In this document: in pieces, positions 38,601-52,200 of the stretch
Position numbering within the stretch: the first letter of the stretch is position 1
Layout: each line of letters begins with the position of its first letter
NCBI RefSeq assembly: GCF_964355755.1
Contig: NC_092678.1
Span: forward strand, 9,584,922-9,648,921
Direction: 5' to 3'
Source of the DNA: Antedon mediterranea
Lineage: Eukaryota > Echinodermata > Crinoidea > Comatulida > Antedonidae
DNA: 64,000 nt
Position numbers and translations under genes: made by a program
The notes under the pieces: model-generated
What the model saw: the letters and a program-made list of their open reading frames with translations, nothing else
What the model was told of the DNA's origin: nothing
The model's database searches: none

Positions 38601-38885
38601 ATTGATTGATCATTCATTTCATATAAATAGACTATTATCCGCTCCTCAGTCACCTACTGGTTGGTGGCGTAACGGATAATGCTCAGGTTTGAGTTCTCTC
38701 AGTAGTGGGTTCGAACCTCTAGGGATTTTTTTTTTTAAATTGAAAATAAATATTGTTTTTGAAAGTGAGATATTTTTAGGGTTGTAAATGTGAGGCCTAA
38801 ACAAGTGAACCTTTTTTTAAATCAGAAACAAAGTTGCATGGCATTATTTTTCATTGATTGATCATTCATTTCATATAAATAGACT
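35700..38885 (+). repeat. Second copy of the 12-monomer block
   Basis: Partner of the block at 28.2-31.4 kb. Its right part, from about 37475, appears a third time at about 50480-51890. The AGTCATAAAATGG marker also occurs at 32935, 2,870 bases before the one at 35805, again close to 11 monomers. Confidence 0.75.
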
Positions 38886-41800
38886 ATTATCAGCTCTTCA
38901 GTCATCTACTGGTTTGTGGCGTAACGGGTAATCCTCAGTTTTGAGTGCTCTGAGTAGTGGGTCGAACCTCTAGGGATATTTTTTTTCTTTTTTTTTTAAA
39001 TTGAAAATAAATATGGTTTTTGAAAGTGAGATATTTTGAGGGTTGTAAATGTCAGGCCTAAACAAGTGGACCTTTTTTAAAATGATAAACAAAGTTGCAT
39101 GGCATTATTTTTCATTGATTGATCATTCATTTCATATAAATAGACTATTATCAGCTCTTCAGTCATCTACTGGTTTGTGGCGTAGCTGGTAATGCTCAGG
39201 TTTAAGTGCTCTGAGTAGTGGGTCGAACCTCTAGGGATATTTTTTTTCTTTTTTTTTTAAATTGAAAATAAATATGGTTTTTGAAATTGAGATATTTTGA
39301 GGGTTGTAAATATCAGGCCTAAACAAGTGGACCTTTTTTAAAATCAGAAACAAAGTTGCATGGCATTATTTTTCATTGATTTATTATTTATTTCATATAA
39401 ATAGAGTATTATCAGCTCTTCAGTCATCTACTGGTTTGTGGCGTAACGGGTAATGCTCAAGTTTGAGTGCTCTCACTAGTGGGTTCGAACCTCTACGGAT
39501 ATTTTGTTTCTTTTTTTTTTATTTAAAATAAATATTGTTTTTGAAAGTGAGATATTTTGAGGGTTGTAAATGTCAGGCCTAAACAAGTGAACCTTTTTTA
39601 AAATCAGAAACAAAGTTGCATGGCATTATTTTTCATTGATTTATTATTAATTTCATATAAATAGAGTATTATCAGCTCTTCAGTCATCTACTGGTTTGAG
39701 GCGTAACGGGTAATGCTCAGGTTTGAGTTCTCGCAGTAGTGGGTTCGAACCTCTATGAATATTTTTTTTTCTTTTTTTTTTAATTGAAAATAAATATTGT
39801 TTTTGAAAGTGAGATATTTTGAGGGTTGTAAATGTCAGGCCTAAACAAGTGGACCTTTTTTAAAATCAGAAACAAAGTTGCATGGCATTATTTTTCATTG
39901 ATTGATCATTCATTTCATATAAATAGACTATTATCAGCTCCGCAGTCATCTACTGGTTTGTGGCGTAACGGATAATGCTCACGTTTGAGTGCTCTCACTA
40001 GTGGGTTCGAACATCTACGGATATTTTGTTTCTTTTTTTTTTTTTATTTAAAATAAATATTGTTTTTGAAAGTGAGATATTTTGAGGGTTGTAAATGTCA
40101 GGCCTAAACAAGTGGACCTTTTTTAAAATCAGAAACAAAGTTGCATGGCATTATTTTTCATTGATTGATCATTAATTTCATATAAATAGACTATTATCAG
40201 CTCTTCAGTTATGTACTGGTTTGTGGCGTAACGGGTAATACCCAGGTTTGAGTGCTCTCAGTAGCGGGTTCCAACCTCTAGGGATATTGCTTTTTTTTTT
40301 TCTTATTGAAAATAAATATTTTTTTTGAAAATGAGATATTTTTTAGGGTTGTAAATGTCAGGCCTAAACAAATGGATCTTTTTTAAAATCAGAAACAAAG
40401 TTGCATGGCATTATTTTTCATTGATTGATAATTCATTTCATATAAATAGACTATTACCAGCTCTTCAGTCATCTACTGGTTTGTGGCGTAACGAGTAATG
40501 TTCAGGTTTGAGTGCTCTGAGTAGTAAATCGAACCTCTAGGGATACTTTTTTTCTTTTTTTTTTAAATTGAAAATAAATATGGTTTTTGAAAGTGAGATA
40601 TTTTGAGGGTTGTAAATGTCAGGCCTAAACAAGTGGACCTTTTTTAAAATCAGAAACAAAGTTGCATGGCATTATTTTTCATTGATTGATAATTCATTTC
40701 ATATAAATAGACTATTATCAGCTCTTCAGTCATCTACTGGTTTGTGGCGTAACGGGTAATGCTCAGGTTTGAGTGCTCTGAGTAGTGGGTCGAACCTCAA
40801 GGGATATTGTTTTTCTTTTTTTTTAAATTGAAAATAAATATGGTTTTTAAAAGTCAGATATTTTGAGGGTTTTAAATGTCAAGCCTAACCAAGTGGACCT
40901 TTTTTTAAAATCAGAAACAAAGTTGCATATCATCATTTTACATTGATGGATCATTCATTTCATATAAATAGACTGTTATCAGCTCTTCAGTCATCTACTG
41001 GTTTGTGGCGTAACCGGTAGTGCTCAGGTTTGAGTTCTCGCAGTAGTGGGTTCGAACCTCTACGAATATTTTTTTTCTTTTTTTTTTAATTGAAAATAAA
41101 TAATGTTTTTGAAAGTGAGATATTTTGAGGGTTGTAAATGTCAGGCCTAAACAAGTGGACCTTCTTTAAAATCAGAAACAAAGTTGCATGGCATTATTTT
41201 TCATTGAATGATCATTCATTTCATATAAATAGACTATTATCAGCTCTTCAGTCATCTACTGGTTTGTGGCGTAACGGGTAATGCTCAGGTTTGAGTGCTC
41301 TGAGTAGTGGGTCGAACCTCTAGGGATATTTTTTTTCTTTTTTTTTTAAATTGAAAATAAATATGGTTTTTGAAAGTGAGATATTTTGAGGGTTGTAAAT
41401 ATCAGGCCTAAACAAGTGGACCTTTTTTAAAATCAGAAACAAAGTTGCATGGCATTATTTTTCATTGATTGATCATTTATTTCATATAAATAGATTATTA
41501 TCAGCTCTTCAGTCATCTACTGGTTTGTGGCGTAACGGGTAATCCTCAGGTTTGAGTGCTCTGAGTAGTGGGTCGAACCTCAAGGGATATTTTTTTTCTT
41601 TTTTTTTTAAATTGAAAATAAATATGGTTTTTGAAAGTGAGATATTTTGAGGGTTGTAAATATCAGGCCTAAACAAGTGGACCTTTTTTAAAATCAGAAA
41701 CAAAGTTGCATGGCATTATTTTTCATTGATTTATTATTTATTTCATATAAATAGAGTATTATCAGCTCTTCAGTCATCTACTGGTTTGTGGCGTAACGGG

Positions 41801-42299
41801 TAAAGCTCAAGTTTGATTGCTCTCACTAGTGGGTTCGAACCTCTACGGATATTTTGTTGCTTTTTTTTTTTTTATTTAAAATAAATATTGTTTTTGAAAG
41901 TGAGATATTTTGAGGGTTGTAAATATCAGGCCTAAACAAGTGAACCTTTTTTAAAATCAGAAACAAAGTTGCATTGCATTATTTTTCATTGATTTATTAT
42001 TAATTTCATATAAATAGAGTATTATCAGCTCTTCAGACATCTACTGGTTTGAGGCGTAACGGGTAATGCTCAGGTTTGAGTTCTCGCAGTAGTGGGTTCC
42101 AACCTCTACGAATATTTTTTTTTTTTTTTTTTTTTATTGAAAATAAATATTGTTTTTGAAAGTGAGATATTTTGAGGGTTGTAAATATCAGGCCTAAACA
42201 AGTGGACCTTTTTTAAAATCAGAAACAAAGTTGCATGGCATTATTTTTCATTGATTTATTATTTATTTCATATAAATAGAGTATTATCAGCTCTTCAGT

Positions 42300-44640
42300 C
42301 ATCTACTGGTTTGTGGCGTAACGGGTAAAGCTCTCACTAGTGGGTTCGAACCTCTACGGATATTTTGTTGCTTTTTTTTTTTTTATTTAAAATAAATATT
42401 GTTTTTGAAAGTGAGATATTTTGAGGGTTGTAAATATCAGGCCTAAACAAGTGAACCTTTTTTAAAATCAGAAACAAAGTTGCATTGCATTATTTTTCAT
42501 TGATTTATTATTAATTTCATATAAATAGAGTATTATCAGCTCTTCAGTCATCTACTGGTTTGAGGCGTAACGGGTAATGCTCAGGTTTGAGTTCTCGCAG
42601 TAGTGGGTTCGAACCTCTACGAATATTTTTTTTTTTTTTTTTTTATTGAAAATAAATATTGTTTTTGAAAGTGAGATATTTTGAGGGTTGTAAATGTCAG
42701 GCCTAAACAAGTGGACCTTTTTTAAAATCAGAAACAAAGTTGTATGGCATTATTTTTCATTGATTTATTATTTATTTCATATAAATAGAGTATTATCAGC
42801 TCTTCAGTCATCTACTAGTTTGTGGCGTAACGGGTAATGCTCAAGTTTGAGTGCTCTCACTAGTGGGTTCGAACCTCTACGGATATTTTGTTTCTTTTTT
42901 TTTTTTATTTAAAATAAATATTGTTTTTGAAAGTGAGATATTTTGAGGGTTGTAAATGTCAGGCCTAAACAAGTGAACCTTTTTTAAAATCAGAAGCAAA
43001 GTTGCATGGCATTATTTTTCATTGATTTATTATTAATTTCATATAAATAGAGTATTATCAGCTCTTCAGTCATCTACTGGTTTGAGGCGTAACGGATAAT
43101 GCTCAGGTTTGAGTTCTCGCAGTAGTGGGTTCGAACCTCTACGAATATTTTTTTTCTTTTTTTTTTTTTATTTAAAAAAATATTGTTTTTGAAAGTGAGA
43201 TATTTTGAGGGTTGTAAATGTCAGGCCTAAACAAGTGGACCTTTTTTAAAATCAGAAACAAAGTTGCATGGCATTATTTTTATTGATTGATCATTCATTT
43301 CATATAAATAGACTATTATCAGCTCTTCAGTTATCTACTGGTTTGTGCCGTAACGGGTAATGCTCAAGTTTGAATGCTCTCACTAGTGGGTTCGAACCTC
43401 TACGGATATTTTTTTTTTTTTTTTTTAAATAAATATTGTTTTTGAAAGTGAGATATTTTGCGGGTTGTAAATATCAGGCCTAAACAAGTGAACCTTTTTT
43501 AAAATCAGAAACAAAGTTGCATTGCATTATTTTTCATTGATTTATTATTAATTTCATATAAATAGAGTATTATCAGCTCTTCAGTCATCTACTGGTTTGA
43601 GGCGTAACGGGTAATGCTCAGGTTTGAGTTCTCGCAGTAGTGGGTTCGAACCTCTACGAATATTTTTTTTTTTTTTTTTTTTTTATTGAAAATAAATATT
43701 GTTTTTGAAAGTGAGATATTTTGAGGGTTGTAAATGTCAGGCCTAAACAAGTGGACCTTTTTTAAAATCAGAAACAAAGTTGTATGGCATTATTTTTCAT
43801 TGATTTATTATTTATTTCATATAAATAGAGTATTATCAGCTCTTCAGTCATCTACTAGTTTGTGGCGTAACGGGTAATGCTCAAGTTTGGGTGCTCTCAC
43901 TAGTGGGTTCGAACCTCTACGGATATTTTGTTTCTTTTTTTTTTTTATTTAAAATAAATATTGTTTTTGAAAGTGAGATATTTTGAGGGTTGTAAATGTC
44001 AGGCCTAAACAAGTGAACCTTTTTTAAAATCAGAAGCAAAGTTGCATGGCATTATTTTTCATTGATTGATCATTCATTTCATATAAATAGAGTATTATCA
44101 GCTCTTCAGTCATCTACTGGTTTGAGGCGTAACGGGTAATGCTCAGGTTTGAGTTCTCGCAGTAGTGGGTTCGAACCTCTACGAATATTTGTTTTCTTTT
44201 TTTCTTTTTTATTTAAAAAAATATTGTTTTTGAAAGTGAGATATTTTGAGGGTTGTAAATGTCAGGCCTAAACAAGTGGACCTTTTTTAAAATCAGAAAC
44301 AAAGTTGCATGGCATTATTTTTTATTGATTGATCATTCATTTCATATAAATATACTATTATCAGCTCTTCAGTTATCTACTGGTTTGTGCCGTAACGGGT
44401 AATGCTCAAGTTTGAGTGCTCTCACTAGTGGGTTCGAACCTCTACGGATATTTTTTTTTTTTTTTTTTTAAATAAATATTGTTTTTGAAAGTGAGATATT
44501 TTGAGGGTTGTAAATGTCAGGCCTAAACAAGTGAACCTTTTTTAAAATCAGAAACAAAGTTGCATGGCATTATTTTTCATTGATTTATTATTAATTTCAT
44601 ATAATTAGAGTATTATCAGCTCTTCAGTCATCTACTGGTT
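42300..44640 (+). repeat. Tetramer unit of about 1.04 kb, two copies
   Basis: The same four-monomer order appears twice. A conserved minus-strand open frame begins at 42737 and again at 43777 with lower ends at 42552 and 43589 (spacing 1,037), and the GTTTGTGCCG box A variant lies at 43341 and 44383 (1,042). The pair is also present in the downstream 13 kb copy. Confidence 0.7.
42314..42353 (+). repeat. Monomer with shortened box A to box B distance
   Basis: TGGCGTAACGGG at 42314-42325 is followed by GGTTCGAACCT starting at 42343, only 29 bases from box A start and not 43, because 14 bases of the anticodon-arm region are missing. The break is between short GCTC repeats. The same form is at 55058-55097 in the downstream segmental copy, so the deletion predates that duplication. 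Confidence 0.75.
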
Positions 44641-45659
44641 TGAGGCGTAACGGGTAATGCTCAGGTTTGAGTTCTCGCAGTAGTGGGTTCGAACCTCTAC
44701 GAATATTTTTTTTTTTTTTTTTTCTTATTGAAAAAAATATTGTTTTTGAAAGTGAGATATTTTGAGGGTTGTAAATGTCAGGCCTAAACAAGTGGACCTT
44801 TTTTAAAATCAGAAACAAAGTTGCATGGCATTATTTTTCATTGATTGATCATTAATTTCATATAAATAGACTATTATCAACTCTTCAGTTATCTACTGGT
44901 TTGCGGCGTAACGGGTAATGCTCAGGTTTGAGTTCTCGCAGTAGTGGGTTCGAACCTCTACGATTTTTTTTTTTTTTTTTTTTCTTATTGAAAATAAATA
45001 TTTTTTTTGAAAATGAGATATTTTTTATGGTTGTAAATGTCAGGCCTAAACAAATGGATCTTTTTTAAAATCAGAAACAAAGTTGCATGGCATTATTTTT
45101 CATTGATTGATAATTCATTTCATATAAATAGACTATTACCAGCTCTTCAGTCATCTACTGGTTTGTGGCGTAACGAGTAATGCTCAGGTTTGAGTGCTCT
45201 GAGTAGTGGGTCGAACCTCTAGGGATACTTTTTTTCTTTTTTTTTTAAATTGAAAATAAATATGGTTTTTGAAAGTGAGATATTTTGAGGGTTGTAAATG
45301 TCAGGCCTAAACAAGTGGACCTTTTTTAAAATCAGAAACAAAGTTGCATGGCATTATTTTTCATTGATTGATCATTTATTTCATATAAATAGACTATTAT
45401 CAGCTCTTCAGTCATCTACTGGTTTGTGGCGTAACGGGTAATGCTCAGGTTTGAGTGCTCTGAGTAGTGGGTCGAACCTCTAGGGATATTTTTTTTCTTT
45501 TTTTTTTAATTGAAAATAAATATGGTTTTTGAAAGTGAGATATTTTGAGGGTTGTAAATATCAGGCCTAAACAAGTGGACCTTTTTTAAAATCAGAAACA
45601 AAGTGGCATGGCATTATTTTTCATTGATTTATTATTTATTTCATATAAATAGAATATTA

Positions 45660-47700
45660 TCAGCTCTTCAGTCATCTACTGGTTTGTGGCGTAACGGGTA
45701 ATGCTCAAGTTTGAGTGCTCTCACTAGTGGGTTCGAACCTCTACGGATATTTTGTTTCTTTTTTTTTTTTTTATTTAAAATAAATATTGTTTTTGAAAGT
45801 GAGATATTTTGAGGGTTGTAAATGTCAGGCCTAAATAAGTGAACCTTTTTTAAAATCAGAAACAAAGTTGCATTGCATTATTTTTCATTGATTTATTATT
45901 AATTTCATATAAATAGAGTATTATCAGCTTTTCAGTCATCTACTGGTTTGAGGCGTAACGGGTAATGCTCAGGTTTGAGTTCTCGCAGTAGTGGGTTCGA
46001 ACCTCTACGATTTTTTTTTTTTTTTTTTTTTATTGAAAATAAATATTGTTTTTGAAAGTGAGATATTTTGAGGGTTGTAAATGTCAGGCCTAAACAAGTG
46101 GACCTTTTTTAAAATCAGAAACAAAGTTGCATGGCATTATTTTTCATTGATTTATTATTAGTTTCATATAAATAGAGTATTATCAGCTCTTCAGTCATCT
46201 ACTGGTTTGTGCCGTAACGGGTAATGCTCAGGTTTGAGTTCTCGCAGTAGTGGGTTCGAACCTCTACGAATATTTTTTTTCTTTTTTTTTTTTATTGAAA
46301 AAAATATTGTTTTTGAAGGTGAGATATTTTGAGGGTTGTAAATGTCAGGCCTAAACAAGTGGACCTTTTTTAAAATCAGAAACAAAGTGGCATGGCATTA
46401 TTTTTCATTGATTTATTATTTATTTCATATAAATAGAATATTATCAGCTCTTCAGTCATCTACTGGTTTGTGGCGTAACGGGTAATGCTCAAGTTTGAGT
46501 GCTCTCACTAGTGGGTTCGAACCTCTACGGATATTTTGTTTCTTTTTTTTTTTTTTATTTAAAATAAATATTGTTTTTGAAAGTGAGATATTTTGAGGGT
46601 TGTAAATGTCAGGCCTAAATAAGTGAACCTTTTTTAAAATCAGAAACAAAGTTGCATTGCATTATTTTTCATTGATTTATTATTAATTTCATATAAATAG
46701 AGTATTATCAGCTTTTCAGTCATCTACTGGTTTGAGGCGTAACGGGTAATGCTCAGGTTTGAGTTCTCGCAGTAGTGGGTTCGAACCTCTACGATTTTTT
46801 TTTTTTTTTTTTTTTTATTGAAAATAAATATTGTTTTTGAAAGTGAGATATTTTGAGGGTTGTAAATGTCAGGCCTAAACAAGTGGACCTTTTTTAAAAT
46901 CAGAAACAAAGTTGCATGGCATTATTTTTCATTGATTTATTATTAGTTTCATATAAATAGAGTATTATCAGCTCTTCAGTCATCTACTGGTTTGTGCCGT
47001 AACGGGTAATGCTCAGGTTTGAGTTCTCGCAGTAGTGGGTTCGAACCTCTACGAATATTTTTTTTCTTTTTTTTTTTTATTGAAAAAAATATTGTTTTTG
47101 AAAGTGAGATATTTTGAGGGTTGTAAATGTCAGGCCTAAACAAGTGGACCTTTTTTAAAATCAGAAACAAAGTGGCATGGCATTATTTTTCATTGATTTA
47201 TTATTTATTTCATATAAATAGAATATTATCAGCTCTTCAGTCATCTACTGGTTTGTGGCGTAACGGGTAATGCTCAAGTTTGAGTGCTCTCACTAGTGGG
47301 TTCGAACCTCTACGGATATTTTGTTTCTTTTTTTTTTTTTTATTTAAAATAAATATTGTTTTTGAAAGTGAGATATTTTGAGGGTTGTAAATGTCAGGCC
47401 TAAATAAGTGAACCTTTTTTAAAATCAGAAACAAAGTTGCATTGCATTATTTTTCATTGATTTATTATTAATTTCATATAAATAGAGTATTATCAGCTTT
47501 TCAGTCATCTACTGGTTTGAGGCGTAACGGGTAATGCTCAGGTTTGAGTTCTCGCAGTAGTGGGTTCGAACCTCTACGATTTTTTTTTTTTTTTTTTTTT
47601 ATTGAAAATAAATATTGTTTTTGAAAGTGAGATATTTTGAGGGTTGTAAATGTCAGGCCTAAACAAGTGGACCTTTTTTAAAATCAGAAACAAAGTTGCA
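45660..47700 (+). repeat. Trimer higher-order unit of 785 bp, nearly three copies
   Basis: Three core variants repeat in fixed order: CTCTCACTAG/CTACGGATATTTTG, then TCTCGCAG/CTACGATTTT, then GTGCCGTAACGGG with TCTCGCAG/CTACGAATAT. Equivalent points lie at 45668, 46452 and 47237 (spacings 784, 785). In the downstream segmental copy the same run spans about 58409-59912 with two full trimers, giving a two-monomer difference between copies. Confidence 0.82.
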
Positions 47701-47999
47701 TGGCATTATTTTTCATTGATTTATTATTTATTTCATATAAATAGAGTATTATCAGCTCTTCAGTCATCTACTGGTTTGTGGCGTAACGGGTAATGCTCAA
47801 GTTTGAGTGCTCTCACTAGTGGGTTCGAACCTCTACGGATATTTTGTTTCTTTTTTTTTTTTATTTAAAATAAATATTGTTTTTGAAAGTGAGATATTTT
47901 GAGGGTTGTAAATGTCAGGCCTAAACAAGTGAACCTTTTTTAAAATCAGAAACAAAGTTGCATGGCATTATTTTTCATTGATTTATTATTAATTTCATA

Positions 48000-49250
48000 T
48001 AAATAGAGTATTATCAGCTCTTCAGTCATCTACTGGTTTGAGGCGTAACGGGTAATGCTCAGGTTTGAGTTCTCGCAGTAGTGGGTTGGAACCTCTAGGG
48101 ATATTACTTTTTTTTTTCTTATTGAAAATAAATATTTTTTTTGAAAATGAGATATTTTTTAGGGTTGTGAATGTCAGGCCTAAACAAATGGATATTTTTT
48201 AAAATCAGAAACAAAGTTGCATGGCATTATTTTTCATTGATTTATTATTAATTTCATATAAATAGAGTATTATCAGCTCTTCAGTCATCTACTGGTTTGA
48301 GGCGTAACGGGTAATGCTCAGGTTTGAGTTCTCGCAGTAGTGGGTTCGAACCTCTATGAATATTTTTTTTTCTTTTTTTTTTAATTGAAAATAAATATTG
48401 TTTTTGAAAGTGAGATATTTTGAGGGTTGTAAATGTCAGGCCTAAACAAGTGAACTTTTTTTAAAATCAGAAACAAAGTTGCATGGCATTATTTTTCATT
48501 GATTTATTATTAATTTCATATAAATAGAGTATTATCAGCTCTTCAGTCATCTACTGGTTTGAGGCGTAACGGGTAATGCTCAGGTTTGAGTTCTCGCAGT
48601 AGTGGGTTGGAACCTCTAGGGATATTACTTTTTTTTTTCTTATTGAAAATAAATATTTTTTTTGAAAATGAGATATTTTTTAGGGTTGTAAATGTCAGGC
48701 CTAAACAAGTGGACCTTTTTTAAAATCAGAAACAAAGTTGCATGGCATTATTTTTCATTGATTTATTATTTATTTCATATAAATAGAGTATTATCAGCTC
48801 TTCAGTCATCTACTGGTTTGTGGCGTAACGGGTAATGCTCAAGTTTGAGTGCTCTCACTAGTGGGTTCGAACCTCTACGGATATTTTGTTTCTTTTTTTT
48901 TTTTATTTAAAATAAATATTGTTTTTGAAAGTGAGATATTTTGAGGGTTGTAAATGTCAGGCCTAAACAAGTGAACCTTTTTTAAAATCAGAAACAAAGT
49001 TGCATGGCATTATTTTTCATTGATTTATTATTAATTTCATATAAATAGAGTATTATCAGCTCTTCAGTCATCTACTGGTTTGAGGCGTAACGGGTAATGC
49101 TCAGGTTTGAGTTCTCGCAGTAGTGGGTTGGAACCTCTAGGGATATTACTTTTTTTTTTCTTATTGAAAATAAATATTTTTTTTGAAAATGAGATATTTT
49201 TTAGGGTTGTGAATGTCAGGCCTAAACAAATGGATATTTTTTAAAATCAG
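48000..49250 (+). repeat. Dimer repeat of about 521 bp with GGTTGGAACC box B variant
   Basis: The box B variant GGTTGGAACC followed by CTAGGGATATTAC occurs near 48086, 48606 and 49127. Each is separated by one monomer of another class. In the downstream copy only one such monomer is seen near 60303. Confidence 0.65.
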
Positions 49251-52200
49251 AAACAAAGTTGCATGGCATTATTTTTCATTGATTGATCATTCATTTCATA
49301 TAAATAGACTATTATCAGCTCTTCAGTCATCTACTGGTTTGTGGCGTAACGGGTAATGCTCAGGTTTGAGTGCTCTGAGTAGTGGGTCGAACCTCTAGGG
49401 ATATTTTTTTTCTTTTTTTTTTAAATTGAAAATAAATATGGATTTTGAAAGTGAGATATTTTGAGGGTTGTAAATGTCAGGCCTAAACAAGTGGACCTTT
49501 TTTAAAATCAGAAACAAAGTTGCATGGCATTATTTTTCATTGATTTATTATTTATTTCATATAAATAGAGTATTGTCAGCTCTTCAGTCATCTACTGGTT
49601 TGTGGCGTAACGGGTAATGCTCAAGTTTGAGTGCTCTCACTAGTGGGTTCGAACCTCTACGGATATTTTGTATCTTTTTTTTTTTTTATTTAAAATAAAT
49701 ATTGTTTTTGAAAGTGAGATGTTTTGAGGGTTGTAAATGTCAGGCCTAAACAAGTGAACCTTTTTTAAAATCAGAAACAAAGTTGCATGGCATTATTTTT
49801 CATTGATTTATTATTAGTTTCATATAAATAGAGTATTATCAGCTCTTCAGTCATCTACTGGTTTGTGCCGTAACGGGTAATGCTCAGGTTTGAGTTCTCG
49901 CAGTAGTGGGTTCGAACCTCTACGAATATTTTTTTTCTTTTTTTTTTTTATTGAAAAAAATATTGTTTTTGAAAGTGAGATATTTTGAGGGTTGTAAATG
50001 TCAGGCCTAAACAAGTGGACCTTTTTTAAAATCAGAAACAAAGTTGCATGGCATTATTTTTCATTGATTTATTATTAATTTCATATAAATAGAGTATTAT
50101 CAGCTCTTCAGTCATCTACTGGTTTGAGGCGTAACGGGTAATGCTCAGGTTTGAGTTCTCGCAGTAGTGGGTTCGAACCTCTATGAATATTTTTTTTTCT
50201 TTTTTTTTTAATTGAAAATAAATATTGTTTTTGAAAGTGAGATATTTTGAGGGTTGTAAATGTCAGGCCTAAACAAGTGGACCTTTTTTAAAATCAGAAA
50301 CAAAGTTGCATGGCATTATTTTTCATTGATTGATCATTCATTTCATATAAATATACTATTATCAGCTCCGCAGTCATCTACTGGTTTGTGGCGTAACGGA
50401 TAATGCTCAGGTTTGAGTGCTTTCAGTAGTGGGTTCGAACCTCTAGGGATTTTTTTTTTTAAATTGAAAATAAATGTTGTTTTTGAAAGTGAAATATTTT
50501 GAGGGTTGTAAATGTCAGGCCTAAACAAGTGAACCTTTTTTAAAATCAGAAACAAGGTTGAATGGCATTATTTTTCATTGATTTATTATTAATTTCATAT
50601 AAATAGAGTATTATCAGCTCTTCAGTCATCTACTGGTTTGAGGCGTAACGGGTAATGCTCAAGTTTGAGTGTTCGCAGTAGTGGGTTCGAACCCCTAGGG
50701 ATATTTCTTTTCTTTTTTTTTTAATTGAAACTAATTTTTTTTTTTAAAGTGAGATATTTTGAGGGTTGTAAATGTCAGGCCTAAACAAATGAACCTTTTT
50801 TAAAATCAGAAACAAAGTGGCATGGCATTATTTTTCATTGATTGATCATTAATTTCATATAAATAGACTATTATCAACTCATCAGTTATCTACTGGTTTG
50901 TGGCGTAACGGGTAATACCCAGGTTTGAGTGCTCTCAGTAGCGTGTTCCAACCTGTAAGGATATTTTTTTTTTTAATTGAAAATAAATATTGTTTTTGAA
51001 AGTGAGATATTTTGAGGGTTGTAAATGTCAGGCCTAAACAAGTGAACATTTTTTTCAATCAGAAACAAAGTTGCATGGCATTATTTTTCATTGACTGATC
51101 ATTCATTTCATATATATAGACTATTATCAGCTCTTCAGTCATCTACTGGTTTGTGGCGTAACGGGTAATGCTCAAGTTTGAATGCTCTCACTAGTAGTTT
51201 CTACGGATATTTTGTTTCTATTTTTTTTTTAATTTAAAATAAATATTGTTTTTGAAAGTGAGATATTTTGAGGGTTGTAAATGTCAAGCCTAAACAAATG
51301 AACCTTTTTTTAAATCAGAAACAGAGTTGCATGACATTATTTTTCATTGATTTATTATTTAATTCATATAAATAGAGTATTATCAGCTCTTCAGTCATCT
51401 ACTGGTTTGTGGCGTAGCGGGTAATGCTCAAGTTTCAGTGCTCTCACTAGTGGGTTCGAACCTCTACTGATATTTTATTTCTTTTTATTTTTTAATTGAA
51501 AAAATATTGTTTTTGAAAGTGAGATATTTTGAGGGTTGTAAATGTCAGGCCAAAACAAGTGAACCTTTTTTAAAATCAGAAACAAAGTTGCATGGCATTA
51601 TTTTTCATTGATTGATCATTCATTTCATATAAATAGACTATTATCCGCTCCTCAGTCACCTACTGGTTGGTGGCGTAACGGATAATGCTCAGGTTTGAGT
51701 TCTCTCAGTAGTGGGTTCGAACCTCTAGGGATTTTTTTTTTTAAATTGAAAATAAATATTGTTTTTGAAAGTGAGATATTTTTAGGGTTGTAAATGTGAG
51801 GCCTAAACAAGTGAACCTTTTTTTAAATCAGAAACAAAGTTGCATGGCATTATTTTTCATTGATTGATCATTCATTTCATATAAATAGACTATTATCAGC
51901 TCTTCAGTCATCTACTGGTTTGTGGCGTAACGGGTAATGCTCAGTTTTGAGTGCTCTGAGTAGTGGGTCGAACCTCTAGGGATATTTTTTTTCTTTTTTT
52001 TTTAAATTGAAAATAAATATGGTTTTTGAAAGTGAGATATTTTGAGGGTTGTAAATGTCAGGCCTAAACAAGTGGACCTTTTTTAAAATGATAAACAAAG
52101 TTGCATGGCATTATTTTTCATTGATTGATCATTCATTTCATATAAATAGACTATTATCAGCTCTTCAGTCATCTACTGGTTTGTGGCGTAACGGGTAATG

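Larger units (their letters stand above)
37475..50480 (+). repeat. 13.0 kb tandem segmental duplication inside satellite 2, copy 1
   Basis: About 50 monomers that recur in the same order in the next 12.2 kb. Markers at a spacing of 13,005-13,006: the GGTTGAATGG variant at 37551 and 50556, the ATTTCTTTTTATTTTTT tract at 38471 and 51477, the AACGAGTAATGTTCAGG variant near 40490 and 53496. Spacing drops to 12,742 by 44.6 kb and to about 12,218 by 46.2 kb because copy 2 lacks whole monomers. The repeat starts at the GAAAGTGAAATATTTTG variant. Confidence 0.85.
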
